Below are positions 6,046 through 7,057 of a DNA stretch of 7,057 nt, in pieces. Source of the stretch: Candidatus Latescibacterota bacterium. Lineage in GTDB: Bacteria; Blakebacterota; Blakebacteria; Blakebacterales; Blakebacteraceae. Location of the stretch: the NCBI GenBank assembly GCA_023135015.1, contig JAGLTZ010000083.1:1-7057 (forward strand). Direction: 5' to 3'. The first letter of the stretch is position 1; each line of letters begins with the position of its first letter. The notes below the pieces were generated by a model, which saw nothing but the letters and a program-made list of their open reading frames with translations, did no database searches and had not been told where the DNA came from. Both the position numbers and the translations under genes were made by a program.

Positions 6046-7057
6046 ATGAAAATCGCCGGTATCCGGCCGGGAAGTCCGGCTTCCCGCCTGCAGATCTCCC
6101 CTGGTGACGATCTTCTCTCAATCAACGGACACCCTGTAGGAGACCAGCTCGACTACCTGTTCCACTGCGCCGATGAGGAGCTGGAGCTGGTAGTGGCCTG
6201 TGGTGACCAGACCGTTACCCATCATGTCGCAAAGAAGTACGAGGATGACCTGGGACTGAAGTTCGGACCTCTTGCCGTTCGCCATTGCGGTGACAACTGC
6301 ATCTTCTGTTTCGTGCACCAGAATCCGGCCGGGGTCCGGAAATCGCTGATGATACAGGATGAGGACTATCGCCATTCGTTCCTGCACGGCAACTACGTTA
6401 CCCTGGATAATCTGAGGGAGGCCGATTTCGAGCGGATAATCGAAATGAGGCTCAGCCCTCTATACGTATCGGTACATACCACCGATCCCGATCTGCGTAG
6501 GCGGATGCTGCGCGGCAGGAACTCGGGGGAGCTGAAAGCACGGATGGAGCGCCTGCTGGCGGGCGGTATCCAGATGTATGCCCAGATCGTTCTCGTGCCA
6601 GGGTGGAATGACGGGGATCACTTGATGAAGACTGTCCACGACCTCGCCGAGTACCATCCCGGGGTTCCCTCGGTCGCCGTTGTACCCGTCGGCCTGACCC
6701 ATCACAGGGAGGGTCTCACCGGGCTGCGAAGGCACACGCCCGGGGAGATGAGGGCTGTGATAGCAGACAGCGAGCGGTGGAGGGTGGAATTGTCCGCTAG
6801 GCTCGGATGCGGGTTCGTATATCTATCCGACGAGTTCTTTCTCGCCTCGGGAACTCCTCTGCCCGCCGGCCACTGGTATGAGGGTTCATATCAGGAGGAG
6901 AACGGGGTCGGAATGGCGACTGCGTTCATCGACACATTCGAGGGGCGCAGAGATGATCTGCGTGATGAGATGGAAAGCAGGCTCAGGGCTGGAGGTTCGC
7001 TGATGAGGATCGTGGCCTGTACCGGTAATATGGGGATGGAGATGTTCCGCCGTCACC
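6046..7057 (+). CDS. PDZ and DUF512 radical-SAM-like iron-sulfur protein, 3' end beyond window
   Basis: I translate 337 residues from ATG 6046; the family usually runs to about 430-460, so the C-terminus is missing. Residues 1-60 form a degenerate PDZ domain (IRPGSPASRLQISPGDDLLSINGHPV in part, ending in LDY). C81, C85 and C88 form a CX3CX2C cluster like the radical SAM 4Fe-4S motif, in the context DNCIFCFVHQNPAGVRKSL. RHSFLHGNYVTLDNL (109-123), SVHTTDP (142-148), LVPGWNDG (183-190), VPVGLTHHREGL (213-224) and the DUF512 signature DEFFLASGTPLP...YEGSYQEENGVGM (262-290) follow. Proteins like this are annotated as NifB/MoaA-like Fe-S oxidoreductases of unknown reaction. It begins 2 nt after the permease stop with GGAA overlapping that stop, so the two are almost certainly co-translated. 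The family is certain; the function is unknown. Confidence -1.
   Translation, partial: MKIAGIRPGSPASRLQISPGDDLLSINGHPVGDQLDYLFHCADEELELVVACGDQTVTHHVAKKYEDDLGLKFGPLAVRHCGDNCIFCFVHQNPAGVRKSLMIQDEDYRHSFLHGNYVTLDNLREADFERIIEMRLSPLYVSVHTTDPDLRRRMLRGRNSGELKARMERLLAGGIQMYAQIVLVPGWNDGDHLMKTVHDLAEYHPGVPSVAVVPVGLTHHREGLTGLRRHTPGEMRAVIADSERWRVELSARLGCGFVYLSDEFFLASGTPLPAGHWYEGSYQEENGVGMATAFIDTFEGRRDDLRDEMESRLRAGGSLMRIVACTGNMGMEMFRRH

Overview
The window is a gene-dense stretch of a GC-rich bacterial chromosome with two divergent transcription units that meet at a short promoter region around 4485-4651. Nothing in it looks mobile: there is no transposase, integrase, CRISPR array or plasmid gene. The bacterium cannot be named from this piece. 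A large secreted BNR/Asp-box protein, a GMP-synthase-like ATP pyrophosphatase without its amidotransferase half, an AI-2E family permease and a DUF512 radical-SAM-like protein together suggest a free-living, probably uncultured lineage of the Gemmatimonadota/FCB sort. That placement is a low-confidence inference.

Leftward unit (minus strand, from 4548 down past 1). A sigma70-like promoter (TTGACA, 17 bp, GATACT) precedes a 185-residue exported protein of unknown function. A 182-bp gap follows, containing three tightly packed inverted repeats. Next is a 320-residue protein with the GuaA ATP-pyrophosphatase and C-terminal dimerisation fold but several changed signature residues. A 19-bp gap with a strong ribosome binding site leads to a very large secreted Asp-box beta-propeller protein, whose 3' end lies outside the window.

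Rightward unit (plus strand, from 4609 past 7057). A second sigma70-like promoter (TTGACA, 17 bp, CATATT) drives tRNA-Gly(CCC) with an encoded CCA. No terminator follows. Instead an AI-2E family permease begins about 23 nt after the tRNA, most plausibly at a CTG codon with a well-placed GGAG. Two nucleotides after its stop comes a PDZ/DUF512 iron-sulfur protein, cut by the window end. The tRNA and the two protein genes appear to share one transcript, so tRNA 3' maturation would also create the mRNA 5' end.

The items most worth checking are the tRNA-to-mRNA junction with its non-canonical start, the variant GMP-synthase-like enzyme with its hairpin-rich upstream gap, and the nested inverted repeat between the two promoters. 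No clear new defence or mobile system is visible.
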